Of a stretch of 64,000 nt of DNA, positions 1-11,308 are shown one piece after another. The DNA comes from Poa pratensis (taxonomy: Eukaryota; Streptophyta; Magnoliopsida; Poales; Poaceae). The stretch is from assembly GCA_947311845.1 (NCBI GenBank), contig CAMZMU010000027.1, forward strand, positions 29,836,125-29,900,124. The letters are read 5' to 3'. Position 1 is the stretch's first letter; the number at the start of each line of letters is the position of its first letter. A program made the position numbers and the translations under genes. The notes under the pieces are model-generated. The model worked only from the letters and a program-made list of their open reading frames with translations. It was not told the origin of the DNA and made no database searches.

Positions 1-822
1 CCATGCTGGCCACGACACCCAACCCTGTTGGCCACACTAGCCGATACCACTTAGACGGTAGTTATCCAAACATCTTATACACCCAGTGACCCAGATAAGA
101 AGTTGAGAAACTATAGAAGGCTATCGGAAATGAAAACAGAGAGAAAAAGCTGAGCTAACATGCAGCAAATACATGTAAAGCTAAGCTACTCGTACTCCAC
201 CGAATTAGGCTTAAAGAACCGATCCAAAAAGGGTTCCTGCCCCTCCTCTCAATGGCTAGGTCGCGGTCCTCCAGCATCCGGCGGTTCTCGGTGTCTAGGA
301 ATGCGGCAGACCACGGCCTCTCGCCGGGGAAGGTATTCGATCTTTTATTCCTTTTTGCATGTCTTTGTATCTTCCTAAAATCAAAGAACAAGATTCTTCC
401 CGCCCTATTCCCGTCTAGTGGTGCGACTAGCTCGGCAGAGGACGTGTGGAGTTGTGTGTCCAACGTTTTCTGTTTGTTCTCGTGGTTACTATGGATCTCA
501 ATCTTCTGATTTACATCAGCCATCATTGTATGTTTGCTTCTCCGCTGCGCGGTCTTTTGAGGTCTTGGCACGGCGATTTCATATGTATATACTAAAAGAA
601 GCTAGGTCTACAACGACAAGTTTCCCGGCTTCGGTAAAGGAGGGGTGAGGATGACGGCGGCCTTCAACTCACTGATGTGCTTGTATTGTCACTAAATGGT
701 CCAAAACCTGTTTACAATTTGTATTTCTTTTGAAATTATTGTATTGTTGCTACAGATTAACTTTTAAATACATCGGCGACTCTTCTATTTTTACTTTCTG
801 TCTTGTTGCTTGAACCTTTGTA
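1..822. other. unassigned sequence before the assembly gap, with one exon-like stretch on the minus strand
   Basis: No complete gene or element is recognised. On the minus strand, positions of about 335 down to 185 read in one frame as a plausible protein C-terminus (ERPWSAAFLDTENRRMLE and onward) rich in Arg and Glu. A one-base shift near 235 leads into a second short frame ending at a stop. This may be a fragment of a captured gene or a mobile element. I do not recognise the family. Positions 600-822 are AT-rich and non-coding. Confidence 0.3.
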
Positions 823-835
823 NNNNNNNNNNNNN
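823..835. other. assembly gap (13 Ns)
   Basis: Thirteen N characters. The gap ends five bases before the left end of the hAT element at 841 and hides the first three bases of that element's expected 8-bp target duplication. Confidence 0.99.
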
Positions 836-840
836 CGCCG

Positions 841-1826
841 CAGGGGCGGGCCCACTTCAATTTCAAGGGTATTTAGTTGAATACCCAATAATTTTGACAA
901 AAAACTAGGCATATATAGTCTACAATTCACATATGCATATCGATGGAAAAATACGGAGTGAGAGATAAATGGGCAGAAGACCCACATGCGCCTACATCTA
1001 TCCAGAATCCTTCCTCTATTGGGCCGAATTGGCTAGTTGGGCCAATTAGCACCACGTTTACCTGTTGCATCGCTTTGGCTAACTCGGACATGATCAAAAA
1101 ACTCTAGCTCATCGATCTGAAACTCTGAATCTTTACTCCCTACTCCGTTGTTCACCAACGTCAACAAGGAAATTCACAGGTATGCGCTGATTGCGTCTTG
1201 TGCCGTTCCTCATCTGATCTTCCCTTTCAAATTTTCCTTGGTTTGTCTTATCAGAACTTTTCCATCATGGACTTGCGGTGATATAAAATTCAGAAAAAAT
1301 CAGATGGAATTTGTCAAAAATTGATAAATAATTGTATTTTTTAGAATGAATAGGTTACTTTTGGTCTGAAACATGAAGAGAAAGGGTAGTCCTATTGCAA
1401 ATATTATTGTCAAACTGTGCATGTCTTTTATTTATTGGTATATACTGCTACAAATATTTTAATCAGTTATACATGGGAAAAAAACTAGCCCGTTAGACTG
1501 CAAAAAAAATACTCCCTCCATCCCAAAATACAAGGCGCCCTTTAATTTCGCTGGTCAACGATGTCCAACTTTGACCATGATTTGTACCCATAATATGACC
1601 ACAAAATTATTATAAAAATATATGAAATGAAAGAATTTTGCAAGACAAATCCAAAGATATCATTTATACATTCTAAATCCACTAATTTATTATATATTAA
1701 TGGTCAAAGTTGAGCACCGAAGGACCAGCATAAAAATAGCGCGCCTTATATTTTGGAACGGAGGGAGTAAAAATTACACCTCTTAAGATTTTGAATACAC
1801 ATGTTGAAATCCTGGGCCCGCCACTG
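841..1826. mobile_element. non-autonomous hAT DNA transposon, 986 bp
   Basis: The left end reads CAGGGGCGGGCCCA and the reverse complement of the right end reads CAGTGGCGGGCCCA, a near-perfect inverted repeat of the hAT type. The right end is followed by TCGCGCCG (1827-1834). The five readable bases before the left end, CGCCG (836-840), equal the last five of that octamer, which fits an 8-bp target duplication partly hidden by the gap. No transposase frame remains. The interior is AT-rich and is interrupted by a Stowaway MITE. Near 1140-1180 there is leader-like sequence followed by a possible splice donor, as if an untranslated first exon had been kept. Confidence 0.8.
1512..1767. mobile_element. 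Stowaway-type MITE (Tc1/mariner)
   Basis: Inverted ends are CTCCCTCCATCCCAAAATA on the left and the complement of GGAACGGAGGGAG on the right. TA dinucleotides flank both ends (1510-1511 and 1768-1769), the usual Stowaway target duplication. The element is 256 bp, non-coding and AT-rich, and is nested inside the hAT element at 841-1826, so it arrived later. Confidence 0.9.
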
Positions 1827-1860
1827 TCGCGCCGGTATGGCATTTGCACGGGTGACGTTG

Positions 1861-2116
1861 TTTTTTTACACGCGCACACACTCACCCCTATGAACGCACG
1901 CACGCACCCTATCCCTATGAGCACCTCCGAAATACTGAGCCGGCGGATTGAGTCTTGAGATTGACGAAGTCACCACGGACGTCTCGCTGTCGACGGGAAC
2001 GTCGTCTGCACTGAAAGAATATTCCGCCTAATGCAACACACAGATGTCAAATCTGGGGTTTGAAATCTGATGGGCTGGGATACAACCACTCTGCTAAACA
2101 TCCAACCACAGGTTGG
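1861..2116 (-). mobile_element. tRNA-derived SINE, complete, with 18-bp target duplication
   Basis: The element reads on the minus strand from 2116 to 1861 and ends in a short A tail (T run at 1861-1867). The same 18 bases, TTTGCACGGGTGACGTTG, flank it at 1843-1860 and 2117-2134 as a perfect target duplication. Near its 5' end are sequences resembling RNA polymerase III promoter boxes: TAGCAGAGTGG as box A (2096-2086) and GATTTCAAACCCC as box B (2067-2055). The body resembles a SINE-like repeat I recall from wheat, possibly the Au SINE group, but the family name is not certain. Confidence 0.85.
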
Positions 2117-2134
2117 TTTGCACGGGTGACGTTG

Positions 2135-2680
2135 GTTCGAGCAACGTGTGAGCCGTCACCTGCATTGCAGGGAGAGTATGTGAGCCCATGACTCATGACG
2201 GTGCGCTAGTGAGACGACCGAAATGCGCCGAGTCAGCCGAGTCAGGGCCATCTTCCATCTCAGCCTTTCTCCGAACAGAGTTTACCTCCATCGCTGTTGC
2301 TACAACAGTATCTTCTTCTGCTGGCCCAGGTCAAGGACTCGGGAGACCAGTAGTGGCCACATCCATGCATCCATGCAGATGGATGGATGTAGCGCATTAA
2401 CTGAAGCAGCTCCAGTTCTTGGACGTCGTGTGTGGGCACATGCATGCAGCTCGATCGGCACCGTCCATGTCATGCATGGCGTTGAGCAACTGGCACAAGC
2501 CAAGTTTAATTGCAGTCCGCCGACAGCAGCTATTGTGCACGCACGCATGGCCGATCATGGACGCATTGTGTAACGTCACGCACAGTGCTTGCTTTCATGT
2601 GTTCCGTGGCTTGCATGGACCTGGCCCGCGCGCGGGTTGGCGTCGCGTGGCGAAAATCCATTTCCAAGTTTGAAGTTGTA
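2135..2680. other. unassigned intergenic sequence
   Basis: Mixed-composition sequence with many short TGCATG and ATGCA motifs around 2360-2620. Short open frames occur on both strands, but none has a recognisable domain. I see no repeat termini. Confidence 0.6.
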
Positions 2681-2681
2681 A

Positions 2682-3033
2682 GACATCTCCAACCAGCGTC
2701 GCTAAACACCGGACACGATTTGGGTCAAAAGAAAAAAACATCACCCAACAATGGTTGCTGAACCCAACGTTCGGATTGTCCGGCAGTTGCCAAACTCAGC
2801 CCACGTGTGACGAGGGTTTGGGTGGATGCGTCCGAGCGGTACACTTTACCTTTCTTTTCTTTTCTTTTCTTTTCTTTTCTTTAGGCTTTCATTGATTCTT
2901 CTCTCCTCACCAATTACATGCAATTGGGCTGTGACTTTGATGATACGGTTGTAGAGGTAATATTTAGGGTTGTCCGGTTACTGTCCGTGGACAGTTTGGG
3001 AATCGAATATGGAGGTTGTGACTAGAGATGCTC
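2682..3033. mobile_element. Harbinger-like MITE (tentative)
   Basis: The left end reads GACATCTCCAACCA and the right end reads TAGAGATGCTC, a degraded version of the GAGCATCTCCAAC inverted terminus seen at 41456 in this window. Flanking triplets are TAA on the left and TTA on the right, so the target duplication is not exact. Internal phrases (GGGTTTGGGTGGATGCGTCCG) resemble those of the Harbinger copy near 41590. No coding sequence is present. Confidence 0.5.
2851..2882. repeat. pentanucleotide microsatellite (TTTTC)n
   Basis: Six uninterrupted units of TTTCT/TTTTC. It lies within the MITE-like segment. Confidence 0.9.
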
Positions 3034-3414
3034 TTAGAATACAAAACCTAAAATATTTAATCCTATGTCAAATCAAATTCTACACTTGTTTTGTATACTT
3101 AGAAAGCAACAATCCCTACGGGAATTACATGTTAATATCACTTATAGTGGGATCCAACCGTCTAGATGTCATATTCATCTTCTTCCTTCTTCCGCTATTT
3201 TTTGTTCTTTTATTCAATCTCAAATTCATCCGATCGACCAACGACATCATTAGGAACGTGGTGTCGCCGGGACAACAACGCGACTGCAATCACGGCCGCA
3301 TAATGACGAAGATGGGTGAAGTCTGGCGCAGTACGTGTGCGGAGGTGGGCACACGCCATTCCCCTGCTCGGTTCGTGCAAATCTCTTTTGTTTTTCGGCA
3401 CCAACGAGAAGACA
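3034..3414. other. unassigned intergenic sequence
   Basis: AT-rich to about 3240, then mixed composition. It ends at the TAA target site of the Harbinger element. No gene is supported. Confidence 0.55.
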
Positions 3415-3713
3415 TAAGGGCACCTCCAACGGGCTGGCGCAAACGGACCAGCCCAATCCGTTTTTGTCCGAACGGGCAAATGCCCAGCTCCAACGGGCTG
3501 GCGCATCCGACTGGTGTCCGCCCGGACACCAGTTTCGACCCAAACTCGGCCCAACTTTGGGGCGGCTTTGGGGCGGACGGACAGGCTCTCGTCCGCCTCT
3601 TTGTCCTCCCTGTCCGCGTTCGGGCCCAAGTTCCAGCCACAGAATCCCCTCCCCAAACCCTCGTTCGGTCGCCGCCGCCGCCCCACCCGCCCTCACCGCC
3701 AGCCCAGCCGTTC

Positions 3714-4634
3714 ATGGAGGACGGGCTGTCCAAATCCACGGCCGCGACCGGCGCCGCCCTACTCGCGGTGAAGAAGGAGCCGAAGCCGGCCTCGGTCAAG
3801 CAACAAGGCCGGAGGGAGAGGATTCGGGAGAATATGGCAGAGGAGAAGGCCGCCCTCGCAGCGGCCAAGGAGAAAGAGAGGCTCGCCGCCATCGCGAATC
3901 AGGCCAACTCCGACCACGGCGGGTGGTCAAGGCGACGGGCGGCCCCGTGGCAAATCGAGGACCACGGCGGGTGGCAGGATGACCATGCCCGAGGCCCGTG
4001 CCCTCATGTTCGACGGGAGCGAGTTCCCGCCTACGACGCCTGCCAACCCGGCCTACTTCGCCGAGGATGTCATGGACGACATGATCAATGGCCGCACCTG
4101 CTTCGACCCTACCGAGGCCGAGACACAAGAGACCAACACCAACTTCGACCCGGCCGACCTCGACACACAAGACCCCGACGCGACCATGCCCGAGTCGGGG
4201 GCCGATGTGGTCGACATTGAGGATGAGCCACTCGATGTTGACGAGGAGCATGCCCTAATCGCGGCGAGCCTCAAACGGAAGAACATCCGCACGTCCTCCT
4301 ACACCGACAAGGAAGACAAGGTGCTATGTGAGTCATGGATGACTTGTGGCCAAAATGCAAAATGGGGTGCCCAACAAAGGAGCATCGCATTTTGGTTTAG
4401 GTGCACAAGCATTTCCATGAGCAAAGGAAATTGCCGCCCTACCGGATTAAGAGTGATCGCAATGAGGGCTCACTCAAAAAGAGGTGGCAACACATCTCGG
4501 CCGAGTGTTGCAAATTCCAAGCGGCCTACGAGCATGTCAAGAACCGGCCGGTGAGCGGCTTCGGGGTTGGGGACAAGATGAATCAAGCCTTGGAGTACTT
4601 CAACGTGGCCTTCAAGACCAAGTTCACCTTGGCC
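3714..4634 (+). pseudogene. 5' part of the Harbinger Myb/SANT-like accessory gene (with NAM-associated C-terminal region)
   Basis: The frame starts at ATG 3714 (MEDGLSKSTAATGAALLAVK). A basic, glutamate-rich N-terminus leads to an acidic stretch rich in Asp and Glu (about 4080-4250). A Myb/trihelix-like block follows around 4290-4630 (SYTDKEDKVLCESWM, later SLKKRWQHIS). In this superfamily the Myb-like protein helps the transposase bind the element ends; that role is family knowledge. The frame is broken twice: an apparent one-base insertion near 3918 and a one-base loss near 4398. It is then cut at 4634 by the gypsy insertion; the remainder resumes at 12909. The host-gene label 'no apical meristem-associated' often attached to such proteins does not mean this is a NAC gene. 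Confidence 0.8.
4630..4634. repeat. probable target-site duplication of the nested gypsy element (left copy)
   Basis: TGGCC immediately precedes the LTR at 4635 and GGGCC (12904-12908) follows the other LTR. Four of five bases agree, which fits a 5-bp duplication with one later change. Confidence 0.6.
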
Positions 4635-6222
4635 TGATGACATGAAAGACACACGTTCGTTGGGAACCCCAAGAGGAAGGTATGATGAGTGCAGCAGCAA
4701 GTTTTCCCTCAGTATGAAACCAAGGTTTATCGAACCAGTAGGAAGTCGGCGATGCTCTGAAGGTGTTGGTGAAGGTGTAGTGCGGCGCAACACCAGGGAT
4801 TCCGGTGCCAACGTGGAACCTGCACAACACAATCAAACTACTTTGCCCCAACGAAACAGTGAGGTTGTCAATCTCACCGGCTTGCTGAAAACAAAGGATT
4901 AGGCGTATAGTGTGGAAAATGATGTTTGTTGCAGAGAATGAAAAAGAACAATGATTGCAGTAGGTTGTATTTCAGATGTAAAAGAATGGACCGGGGTCCA
5001 CAGTTCACTAGTGGTGTCTCTCCATAATAAAATACTAACATGCTGGGTAAACAAATTACAGTTGGGCAATTGACAAATAGAGAGGGCATAACAATGCACA
5101 TACATATCATGATGATCACTATGAGATTTATTTGGGCATTACGACAAAGTACACAGACCGCCATCCAGCATGCATCTGTGTCTAAATAGTCCACCTTCAG
5201 GTTAGCATCCGCACCCCTTCCAGTATTAAGTTGCAAGCAACAGACAATTGCATTAAGTATGGTGCATAATGTAAACAACACTAATATCCTTAGACAAAGC
5301 ATTGCTGTTTTACCCCTAGTAGCAACAGCACATCCACAACCTTAGAACTTTCTGTCACTGTCCCAGATTAAATGGAGGCATGAACCTACTATCTAGCATA
5401 AATACTCCCTCTTGGAGTTACAAGCATAAACTTGGCCAAAGCCTACACTAATAACGGAGAGCATGCAAGATCATAAACAACACATATATGATAGATCAAT
5501 AATCAACTTGACATAGTATTCAATATCCATCGGATCCCAACAAACACAACATGTAGCATTACAATAAGATGATCTTGATCATGATAGGCAGCTCACAAGA
5601 TCTAAACATGATGGCACAAAAGGAGAAGACAACCATCTAGCTACTGTATGGACCCGTAGTCCAGGATGAACTACTCACGCATCACTCCGGAGGCAGGCAT
5701 GGCGATGTAGAGCCCTCCGGTGATGATTCCCCTCTCCGGCAGGGTGCCGGAGGAGAACTTCTGAACCCCCCGAGTTAGGGTTGACGGCGGCGGCAGCGGA
5801 TGTTTTCTGGAATAATGGCTCGGTGTTTTAGGGTTTTCGCGTCTGGGGAATAAATAGGCGAAGGGGCGACGTCGGTGGAGGCGCGGGCCCGCTCCCCATA
5901 GGGTGGCGCGGCAGGGGGCCCACCCGCGCCGCCATGTGGGGAGGGCGCCCTGCTGCCCCCCTTCGTCTCCTTCGGACTTCTGGAACGTGTCGGGAAAAAT
6001 AGGCATCTGGGATTTTGTTTCGTCCGATTCCGAGAATATTTCCAGAACAGCTTTTCTGAAACCAAAAACAGCAGAAAACAGGAACTGGCACTGTGGCATC
6101 TTGTTAATAGGTTAGTCCCAGAAAATGCATAAAAATGCTATGAAGTGTGAATAAAACATGTAGCTATTGGTATAAAACTAGCATGGAACATAAGAAATTA
6201 TAGATACGTTGGAGACGTATCA
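4635..6222 (-). repeat. 3' LTR of the first gypsy-type element
   Basis: 1588 bp, starting TG and ending CA. It matches 11309-12903 almost throughout; visible differences are small indels and substitutions, for example GATGACATG against GATGACGTG at the start. Confidence 0.93.
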
Positions 6223-6240
6223 AGCATCCCCAAGCTTAGT
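6223..6240 (-). promoter_or_regulatory. polypurine tract region next to the 3' LTR
   Basis: On the minus strand the bases before the LTR read AAGCTTGGGGATGCT, a G-rich purine stretch directly abutting TGATACG. This is the usual site that primes plus-strand DNA synthesis. The same sequence abuts the LTR at 51219. Confidence 0.7.
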
Positions 6241-8995
6241 TCTACTCGTCCTCGAGTAGGTAAACGATAACAACAATAATTTCTGAAGTGACATGCTACC
6301 AACATAATCTTGATCAATAATATTGTAAAGCATATGAGCTGAGATCAAATCATTCAAAGCAAAAGTCTATAATTGATATAAGAGACAACAAAACAAGTTA
6401 GTTAAACAAGCTAAAAGTTTTCATGAATGATTGCTTTAAAGACATGAAACCGTACAAGGTTCATTAAAGATGTGTTAAGTATCCAATGTAGGAGTTCTAT
6501 CCTTCAATTCCAAGCATCAAGTAATCTTTCACAACATAGAAGGATTCAGCCAAGTAAAAATAAACATGAACATCATGAATCAACTGTTTCGAAGTCTACT
6601 CAACCGGTGAGCGTAAGCATTTGGTTTTGGCACCAGGATGTTATCATTAATGGGGGTTTGGAAGGCCAAAGGAAGAAAGTCTCACAAAGCTATAAGTGAT
6701 CATTAGACAAGAGGAAGTCTTATAATCGAAGCTATGTAAGGAGTAGTGATTGCCATGCAACGGATGCACATAGAGCTATATGTGTATGAAAGCTCTCCAA
6801 TGGAACTAGTGGGGGTGCATCCAACTTGGTTGCTCATGAAGACCTAGAGCATTTTTGAGGAAGCTCATCATTGGAATATACAACCCAAGTTCTATAGTGT
6901 AAATTCCCCACATAGTTATACTAGTAAAACATGAAAACTCTCTCACATGGAGTATAGGTGCTAAACATGAGCACAAATGATGACTATGAATAATGCAGGT
7001 GCTGAAACATGAGCACAAGTGTGGATAAAGGATAGTAATGTTGCCCCCTTTTTCTTTATTTTTTTTTCTTTTTCTGTTTCTCTTTTCGATGGCCTCCATG
7101 GCTCTTTTCACTTTCAGGGGCAACACTCTAATATGACAATACACTTTTTGTTACAAATAACTCACAACGAACTAAAACATGATGTAAACTGTATGCCTCT
7201 GCCAGTGTAGCAGGATATGCAATGATCTAGCGTAACATGGGTAAACCGCACATCAGCTGTATAGAATCATGCAAAGCAATATGTATATGATGAATGACAG
7301 CAAGTCATGTAATGTAAGATGGAAGTTGCATGGCAATATATCTCGGAACAGCTATGGAAATGCTGTAGTAGGTAGGTATGGTGGCTGTTTTGAGGAAGAT
7401 GTATGGGTTTATGTGTAGGAGAACAAGAGAAAGTCCTCCCACGGGTTTGGATGTACTGGCGAAGTATGCACAACTCTCAATGTGAGCAGAAGGCAATGCA
7501 CACACCGAAGAGGCTAGCAAATATGGATGGTGGAAGTGCCAAAAACCGTAGCTCAACATTAGTCAAAAAGAACTCACAAGCTTATTGCAAACATCTAGCA
7601 GGTTCAACATTAAGAACATGATTAAAGTTTACTCCAAGAAGGGCCGTTCACGGCGGCACAAGTACCCCGTTAGATCCCTCGACCTTCAGCACAACTTAGT
7701 TATTACGAATCACTTTTAGACATGGAAAGCTATCAAGTCCAACTACACCTTCAACAATTTAAATAGAGTTTGTAGTACGGTACAAGCTTAAAGACAACTA
7801 TCCACTCATAATTTTAACTTAATTAACCAGCAAGCTTTACCATCTAAATACCTCAAAACATTTGCAAAGAATCAAGTCATCAAAGTTCAATGATCTACAA
7901 GATTATGCAAGTTATTACTATACCACTACCACATGCAGCATTTTCTGAACCAACACATCAACCAAGCAACTAAACAAAAACTCTCCAAATGATTTACAAA
8001 TGAAACAAGAGAGTACTACTCCTCAAGAATTAACAGCTCTAAAAGAGATGCATGAAAAACAGGAGCTAAAAGCATAGCAGTAGCTAGATAAGAATACTCA
8101 AAAGATATAAGTGAAGAATATGAGTATTCACATGAAAAAGCGGAGCGTGTCTCTCTCCCACACAAGAATGCTAGGATCCAACTTTATTCAGAAAAATAAA
8201 AACAACAAACAAAAATAAAAGCACACAGACGCTCCAAGTAAAATACATAAAATGTGGAAGAATTAAAATATAGTTTCACTAGAGATGACCTGATAAATTG
8301 TTGATGAAGAAGGGGATGCCTTGGGCATCCCCAAGCTTAGACGCTTGAGTCTTCTTGAATATTGCAGGGATGACCCACGGGGGCATCCCCAAGCTTAGGC
8401 TTTTCACTCTTCTTGATCACATCATATCATCCTTCTCTCTTGCTCCTTGAAAACTTCCGCCACACCAAACTCAGTAACTCGTTAGAGGGTTAGTGCATAA
8501 TCAAAAATTCTCATATTCTACTGTGACACAATCATTACCAAAGCTTCTGGACATTACTTACAGCCACTGATGTTTAATGGAGCAAAGAAATCCAATCAAA
8601 CATAGTAAAAGAGGCAATGCAAAATAAAAGGCAGAATCTGTCAAAAACAGAACAGTCTGGAAAGACGAATTTTTTCGAGGCACTTAACTTGCTCAGATGG
8701 AAGAAGCCCAAACTAATGAAAGTTGCGTACATATATAAGGATCATGCGTGATTTTTTCAGAATTTTTCGAATTTTCTGTAGCGCATACAGCTCAAAACGG
8801 TGGACAGCAAAAATCTGTCACTGCGCAGAAATCCAATTTTAGCAACAACTTTCAACTAGAGACTTTACTTGGCACAACAATGCAATAAAATAAAGATACA
8901 AAGGAGTTGCTACAGAAGTAAACAGCACCTTGACTCAAAATAAAATAAAATGACAGAAAATAAAAAGATGGGTTGTCTCCCACAAGCGCTTTTCT
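6241..8995 (-). other. non-coding interior of the first gypsy-type element
   Basis: About 2.75 kb of A-rich sequence with many stops in all frames and no domain. Two short GGGGATGCCTTGGGCATCCCC-like dyads occur near 8309-8390. Much of 8100-8870 recurs at 53000-53720 in the second gypsy element. Confidence 0.8.
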
Positions 8996-8999
8996 TTAA

Positions 9000-9590
9000 C
9001 GCCTTTCAGCTAGGCGCAGAAAGTGAAAATCAAGTGTTTCAAGAGAAGATGCATCAACATCATAATTTGTTCTAATAATAGAATCAAAAGGCATCTTCAT
9101 TCTCTTTCTAGGGAAGTGTTCCATACCTTTCTTAAGAGGAAATTGATACTTAATATTCCCCTCTTTCATATCAATAACACACCAACAGTTCGAAGAAAGG
9201 GTCTTCCCAAAACAATAGGACAAGATGCATTGCATTCAATATCCAAAACAACAAAATCAACGGGGACAAGGTTATTGTTAACCGTAATATGAACATTGTC
9301 AATTCTCCCCAAAGGTTTTTCATAGAGTTATCAGCAAGATGAACATCCAAATAACAGCATTCCAAAGGTGGCAAGTCAAGCATATCATAAAGTTTCTTAG
9401 GCATAACAGAAATACTTGCACCAAGGTCACATAAAGCATTACAATCAAAATCATTCACCTTCATTTTAATGATGGGCTCCCAACCATCTTCCAACTTCCT
9501 AGGGATAGAAGCTTCAAGTTTTAATTTCTCTTCCCTAGCTTTTATGAGGCATTTGTAATATGTTTTGTAAAAGCCATGTTCATAGCACTA
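9000..9590 (-). pseudogene. gypsy-type aspartic protease, frameshifted
   Basis: Reading on the minus strand, the stretch after KLEDGWEPIIKMKVND contains CDLGASISVMPKKLYDML. The catalytic aspartate is in the DLGAS motif, a known variant in Athila-like plant gypsy elements. A second hydrophobic motif and a glycine-arginine-proline block (LGRPF type, near 9210-9190) are split between frames. The segment 9235-9000 continues as the C-terminal part (DMKEGNIKYQFPLKKG). At least two one-base shifts (near 9310 and 9540) prevent a single product. The protease would normally cut the Gag polyprotein. No reverse transcriptase follows. Confidence 0.8.
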
Positions 9591-9606
9591 GCATTAGGAC
9601 TTCTAG

Positions 9607-11114
9607 CTAGCTTTTGCAAGAACTTAATAACTTCAGAGATGTTACAACTATCAAAATCAAAATCATTATGATCAAAAGTAATGGGACCATTGCCTCCAAT
9701 ACTTCGAAAAATTTCAGCACTTTATCAGAAACAGTTTCAGCAGTTTTAGGCAATTTTGCATGCTTTATAGTAGAAGTAGAAACATTGCCAACATCAATAA
9801 CATTACCATTGATAATAGGAGGTTTATCAACATGTGAAGCTTCAGCATTACTAGTGGTGGTAATAGTACAAACTCGAGCTATACTATTCTTTCTATCAAT
9901 TTCAGCTTCTCTTTCCCACCTAGCATGCAACTCAGCCAACATCCTAATATTGTTGTCAATTTTAACTTGGATAGCATTTGCTGTAGCAAAAGACTTAGTA
10001 TCTTTAACCTCATTAGGCATAACTTTCAGTTTCAAAAGATCAACATCAAGAGCAAGACTATCAACCTTAGAAGCAAGAACATCAATTTTACCAAACTTTT
10101 CCTCAACAGATTTGTTAAAAGCAGTTTGTGTATTAATAAATTCTTTAAGCATGACTTCAAGATCAGAGGGTACACTCCTACTATTGTTGTAAGAATTACC
10201 ATAACCACTACCATTATTAGAAGGATATGGCTTATAGTTGTTATTACCAAAATTATTCCTATAGGCATTGTTGTTGAAATTATTATTTTTAATGAAGTTC
10301 ACATCAACATGCTCTTCTTGAGCAACCAATGAAGCTAAAGGAACATTATTAGGATCAATATGAGATTTACCACTCACAAGCATAGACATAATGATATCAA
10401 TCTTTTCATTCAAGGAAGAGGTTTCTTCAACAGAATTTACCTTCTTACCTTGAGGAGTCCTTTCAGTGTGCCATTCGGAGTAGTTGATCATCATATCATC
10501 AAGAAGTTTTGTTGCTGCACCTAAAGTGATGGACATAAAGGTTCCTCCAGCAGCCGAATCCAGCAAATTCCTTGAGGAAAAATTTAATCCTGCATAAAAG
10601 GTTTGGATGATCATCCAAGCAGTCAGTCCATGGGTAGGGCAATTCTTTACCATAGATTTCATTCTCTCCCATGCTTGGGCAACATGTTCATTATCAAATT
10701 GCTTGAAATTCATAATGCTACTTCTCAAAGATATAATTTTAGCAGGAGGATAATATTTTCCAATGAAAGCATCTTTGCATTTTGTCCATGAATCAATACT
10801 ATTTCTAGGCAAAGATAGCAACCATTCTTTAGCTCTTCCTCTCAAGAGAAAGGAAATAGTTTCAGTTTTACAATATCCCCATCTATATCCTTATACTTTT
10901 GCATCTCACAAAGTTCAACAAAATTATTAAGATGGGCAGCAGCATCATCAGTACTAACACCAGAAAATTGCTCTTTCATAACAAGATTTAATAGAGCAGG
11001 TTTAATTTCATAAAAGTCTGCTTTAGAAGCAGGTGGAGCAATAGGAGTGCATATGAAATCATTATTATTTGTGCTAGTGAAGTCACACAACTTGGTGTTC
11101 TCAGGAGTACTCAT
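9607..11114 (-). pseudogene. gypsy-type Gag, frameshifted
   Basis: The frame starts at ATG 11114 (MSTPENTKLCDFTST) and covers the conserved gag core: EIKPALLNLVMKEQFSG, RAKEWLLSLP, SWTKCKDAFIGKYYP and a C-P-HGL-W-FY-GL block. This matches the retrotransposon gag (capsid) family. A one-base loss near 10844, within a T run, shifts the frame after LKLFPFS. The second half has an Asn-rich stretch (about 10250-10190) and a predicted helical region. The last 35 residues before 9607 look out of frame, so a further shift lies near 9710. Gag forms the particle that packages element RNA. No CCHC zinc knuckle is visible. Confidence 0.85.
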
Positions 11115-11280
11115 TTTAGCAAAAAAAACTAGGCCGAAATAATAAAAGTAAAACAAGTAACTAATTTTTTTGTGTTTTTGATATAAAGAAAGCAAACAAG
11201 ACAAAATAAAAATAAAGCAAGACAAAAACAAAGTAAAGAGATTGGGTGTGAGAGACTCCCCTTGCAGAAGCAACTCGACC

Positions 11281-11300
11281 TCCCGGCAACGGCGCCAGAA
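11281..11300 (-). promoter_or_regulatory. primer-binding site of the first gypsy-type element
   Basis: On the minus strand the sequence TGGCGCCGTTGCCGGGA lies about 10 bases inside the 5' LTR border at 11309. It starts with TGG, complementary to the CCA end of a tRNA, and matches the sequence commonly seen at this place in Triticeae gypsy elements. Confidence 0.75.
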
Positions 11301-11308
11301 AACTGGCT

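Noticed and set aside
155..571. 138-residue minus-strand open frame as a gene
   Set aside because: Only a central stretch looks protein-like and it is shifted at its end. No domain or start signal supports a gene.
2970..4220. 416-residue open frame across the Harbinger left end
   Set aside because: It runs from intergenic sequence through the element's terminal repeat into the Myb-like gene out of its main frame. It is a chance fusion.
9614..10332. Plus-strand open frames opposite gag
   Set aside because: They are shadows of the minus-strand gag, rich in Ile, Asn and Thr from reversed codons.
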